Notes under the pieces: generated by a model
The model's input: only the letters and a program-made list of their open reading frames with translations
What the model was told of the DNA's origin: nothing
Database searches by the model: none
Assembly: GCA_001799195.1 (NCBI GenBank)
Contig: MGSU01000006.1
Location: 13,552 to 22,318, forward strand
Direction of reading: 5' to 3'
Length of the DNA: 8,767 bases
Source: Deltaproteobacteria bacterium RIFOXYA12_FULL_61_11
GTDB taxonomy: Bacteria > Bdellovibrionota_F > JAHFAK01 > YA12-FULL-61-11
Program-made: the position numbers and the translations under genes
In this document: one piece after another, positions 6,774-8,767 of the stretch
How the letters are laid out: each line of letters starts with the position of its first letter
Position numbering within the stretch: the stretch's first letter is position 1

Positions 6774-8156
6774 TCAGAAGACGTAATTCAACGTGGTATA
6801 CTGGAAGGCCGCACGGTCGCCCTGCCATTCCTCCGAGGGCAAGAACACACACCCCCCAACCCCCACCTCAAGCCCTTTCTGGATAACATAGCGAGATAAC
6901 AGGTCGAACTCCACGCCCAACACATGCTGAGAACTCTGGTCGATACGCGAAGCATAGGCTTCTCCGGTGCGGAACAGGTGGGTATCGAGTTGGAGCGACA
7001 CCTGTTTCAGCGGCTGCCAACCCACCGTGGCGACCAAATCGAGCATACCAAGGGAAATAGGTTCTGAAGTGGGATCAGAGAAGAGATCCATGTGTCCGCG
7101 ATACTGGTGTTTGGAATGGTAATCATCGTTGAAGGAATGTTCCTTCGCCGGGTCAGTGCCAGCATCACCCGAGGTGAGATCGAGGGTCAGACCGAGCCAC
7201 GGCGTGGTCGGTACAGGTAGCGCATAGGAGACCTGTCCCAGGAGCAGCCAGGCCGAGATGTCAGCTTCCCCCTCAGCTCTGCCGAGGGTACCGAACTGGT
7301 ACGAGGCTGTACCGCGCGAGGCAAAACCACCCTCGGTCCGCCAGGTCTTCTTGGTCAGGTATTCGCCGTAGACAGCCGCGGTGTGACGAAACCACGCGTC
7401 GTTGGTCGCACTTCGCCCCGTCACCTGGACCTGCTTTGCATCTCGGTCGAGATAATAGAGGAGTTGCACGGTATCTGCCAGGAGGCGCAGGTCGAATCCT
7501 GTCATGGTGTGGTCGCGGGTGAAATCCTCATCGTCGCCCGGCACTTTGTACTTTTGCGGTAGTTCGTCCTGATCGGCGTACCAATGGCGGTCACCGTTCT
7601 TACCGTAGAAATGCCACAACGCCAGCTTAACGGGTTCACCACGGTACCCCAGGCGTAACCCATCGAAGGTACGTGGTCCGGTATGTTGCCAATCTCCGGG
7701 TCCGATGAGGCGTTCACCGCCCTGGTTGTTGTCCTGGCGTCCTATTTTGAAGAAGGACCCGGGGAAGCCCAGGTCGTGGAGTTCCAGCCATACCTCGACC
7801 GCCCCGAGATTCGTGTCCTGCCTATTCGGAGGGGAGGGTCGACCGGTGTTGTAGGGATCCGTGAAACCCATGCTGCGGGAGTCGGACAAACGCAGGTAAC
7901 CTATCGTATTTGGAACAATATCTGTGAGTGTAAAGCCAAGTCTTGTTCTGAAGGTGGCATATTGGTCGAGCGGGGTGTCGGCATCGAAATCTCGGCCGTC
8001 GAATTCGAGCCTCGGCCGGAATTGGCCGTCCAGCATCACGCCAGGTGCTAACTCTAAAGCCCTCGCGCACTCCTCGAACCACCCCTGCGCACCAGTAAAA
8101 GCCACGGTAAGGACAAGGACCGATCGTACGAACACGCCGCGGAATAACCTTTTCAT
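6774..8156 (-). CDS. Alginate-export-family-like outer-membrane channel
   Basis: The 460-residue precursor has a basic n-region (MKRLFRG), a hydrophobic core (about 12-23) and possible signal peptidase sites after AQG (25) or ARA (33). The remainder is rich in alternating beta strands with aromatic girdles and ends in LNYVF, the C-terminal Phe signature of outer-membrane barrels. The segment 139-170, with GRQ, GGERLIG and FDGLRLGY, matches the pattern of the AlgE-like alginate-export family, which also occurs widely in bacteria that make no alginate. A passive or anion-selective channel is therefore more likely than alginate secretion; the substrate cannot be read from sequence. The ATG at 8156 is preferred over one at 8189 because GGAGGT sits 7 bases upstream and the protein then starts with a proper signal peptide. 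It follows the receiver-CBS gene by 40 bases. Confidence 0.85.
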   Translation of the reverse strand: MKRLFRGVFVRSVLVLTVAFTGAQGWFEECARALELAPGVMLDGQFRPRLEFDGRDFDADTPLDQYATFRTRLGFTLTDIVPNTIGYLRLSDSRSMGFTDPYNTGRPSPPNRQDTNLGAVEVWLELHDLGFPGSFFKIGRQDNNQGGERLIGPGDWQHTGPRTFDGLRLGYRGEPVKLALWHFYGKNGDRHWYADQDELPQKYKVPGDDEDFTRDHTMTGFDLRLLADTVQLLYYLDRDAKQVQVTGRSATNDAWFRHTAAVYGEYLTKKTWRTEGGFASRGTASYQFGTLGRAEGEADISAWLLLGQVSYALPVPTTPWLGLTLDLTSGDAGTDPAKEHSFNDDYHSKHQYRGHMDLFSDPTSEPISLGMLDLVATVGWQPLKQVSLQLDTHLFRTGEAYASRIDQSSQHVLGVEFDLLSRYVIQKGLEVGVGGCVFLPSEEWQGDRAAFQYTTLNYVF

Positions 8157-8163
8157 CACCGAC

Positions 8164-8169
8164 ACCTCC
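8164..8169 (-). promoter_or_regulatory. Ribosome binding site deciding the channel gene start
   Basis: GGAGGT on the minus strand lies 7 bases before the ATG at 8156. It favours this start over the in-frame ATG eleven codons upstream, whose product would have an acidic leader (MMCEEGSE) in front of the signal peptide. Confidence 0.7.
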
Positions 8170-8196
8170 GAGCCTTCTTCGCACATCATTTCCGTC

Positions 8197-8767
8197 CTAC
8201 AGGAGGATGTTCTGGCAGACCAGCAGGAAGAGATCGCGGTCCCGCAACAAGCCGACGACCTGACCGCTCCGCTTCACCGGCATGTTACAGAGTCTCGCCT
8301 CGCGCATGAGCACCAGGGCTTGCATGAGCGGAGCCTCGGCAGCGACCGCGATCTGCTCGTCGAGTCCCTCGAGATCGCCGACGCGGACATTTCCGAAGAC
8401 CTTGCATTGAGCCAAGAACATGCCGGTGTAGAACGGGCCGTGAGCGCCATCCCAGAACATCCGGGGGATGAGTTGGTCGAGCAGATCGGTGTAACGCAAC
8501 ACACCTCGATAGGAACCGTCGGTCCGACGGATGACGATGGAACGGTACATGCCCTCGGAGACACTACCGTGCAGGGTATTCGTCGAATTCCCGTAGAGCA
8601 GTTCCAGGGCTTCCCGCACACTGCGATCTTCCCCGAGCGAACGGTAGGCATCCAACGGGACCATCAGGTCGGCCACTCTCTTTTCGTGCAACGGAGCAGA
8701 AGAGCGCACGGTCAAGAACTTACGCAGATGCGTGGCGAGGTGATCGAGGTCGACTGGCTTCTGCAAG
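8197..8767 (-). CDS. Receiver-CBS pair protein, C-terminal part
   Basis: Only the last 189 codons are in the window and the frame continues past its edge. The first visible residues, LQKPVDLDHLATHLRKFL, look like the end of a response-regulator receiver domain: the conserved Lys-Pro (K3-P4) followed by helix alpha-5. Two CBS motifs follow, about residues 31-100 (VADLMVP ... YRGVLRYTDLLD) and 126-188 (VRVGDLE ... VVGLLRDRDLF). CBS pairs usually bind adenosyl nucleotides such as AMP or ATP. No DNA-binding or enzymatic output domain follows, so the likely role is signalling by conformational change or protein contact. The in-frame TTG at 8766 could be read as a start, but this would cut the receiver motif, so a 5'-partial gene is more likely. 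It is first in the visible minus-strand series and may be cotranscribed with the channel gene. Confidence 0.8.
   Translation of the reverse strand, partial: LQKPVDLDHLATHLRKFLTVRSSAPLHEKRVADLMVPLDAYRSLGEDRSVREALELLYGNSTNTLHGSVSEGMYRSIVIRRTDGSYRGVLRYTDLLDQLIPRMFWDGAHGPFYTGMFLAQCKVFGNVRVGDLEGLDEQIAVAAEAPLMQALVLMREARLCNMPVKRSGQVVGLLRDRDLFLLVCQNILL

Noticed and set aside
6774-8156. Alginate biosynthesis or secretion locus.
   Set aside because: No alginate polymerase, epimerase or acetylase gene accompanies the channel, and AlgE-like channels are common in unrelated contexts.

Overview
The window looks like chromosomal DNA of a GC-rich, Gram-negative, probably anaerobic bacterium. An outer-membrane beta-barrel protein, a lipoprotein and a complete sodium-pumping methylmalonyl-CoA decarboxylase operon together point to an organism with propionate/succinate metabolism and an outer membrane. 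The combination of these with an RsbRD-type regulatory domain and a receiver-CBS protein is reminiscent of the former Deltaproteobacteria (Desulfobacterota and relatives). That placement is inference; no rRNA or other marker gene is present.

Layout. A single plus-strand gene (87-2648) encodes a large secreted, probably lipid-anchored protein made of two families of tandem domains: four Ig-like (He_PIG-type) modules, each with a Cys pair, then four roughly 105-residue modules, each with a GYC...CW Cys pair and a WFRD motif. It converges on a minus-strand block that fills the rest of the window (2672-8767) with gaps of at most 55 bases. In transcription order this block is: the C-terminal part of a receiver-CBS protein (cut by the window edge), an alginate-export-family-like outer-membrane channel, a small RsbRD_N-type protein, and then mmdA, mmdD, mmdC and mmdB.

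The four mmd genes form one enzyme. MmdA moves the carboxyl group of (S)-methylmalonyl-CoA to biotin on MmdC. The membrane subunit MmdB decarboxylates carboxybiotin and exports Na+, and the small membrane protein MmdD holds the complex together. Their order (A-D-C-B) matches the known Propionigenium-type decarboxylase operon. Gaps of 10 and 5 bases and one ATGA overlap, with good ribosome binding sites, indicate translational coupling. The three upstream genes could be a sensory/transport module transcribed with the pump, but the sequence shows only their co-orientation and tight spacing.

For five of the seven minus-strand genes the longest open frame begins upstream of the likely start. I moved those starts to ATG codons with proper Shine-Dalgarno spacing. 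No RNA genes, CRISPR arrays, insertion sequences or attachment sites were recognised, and no gene-free stretch exceeds 300 bases.
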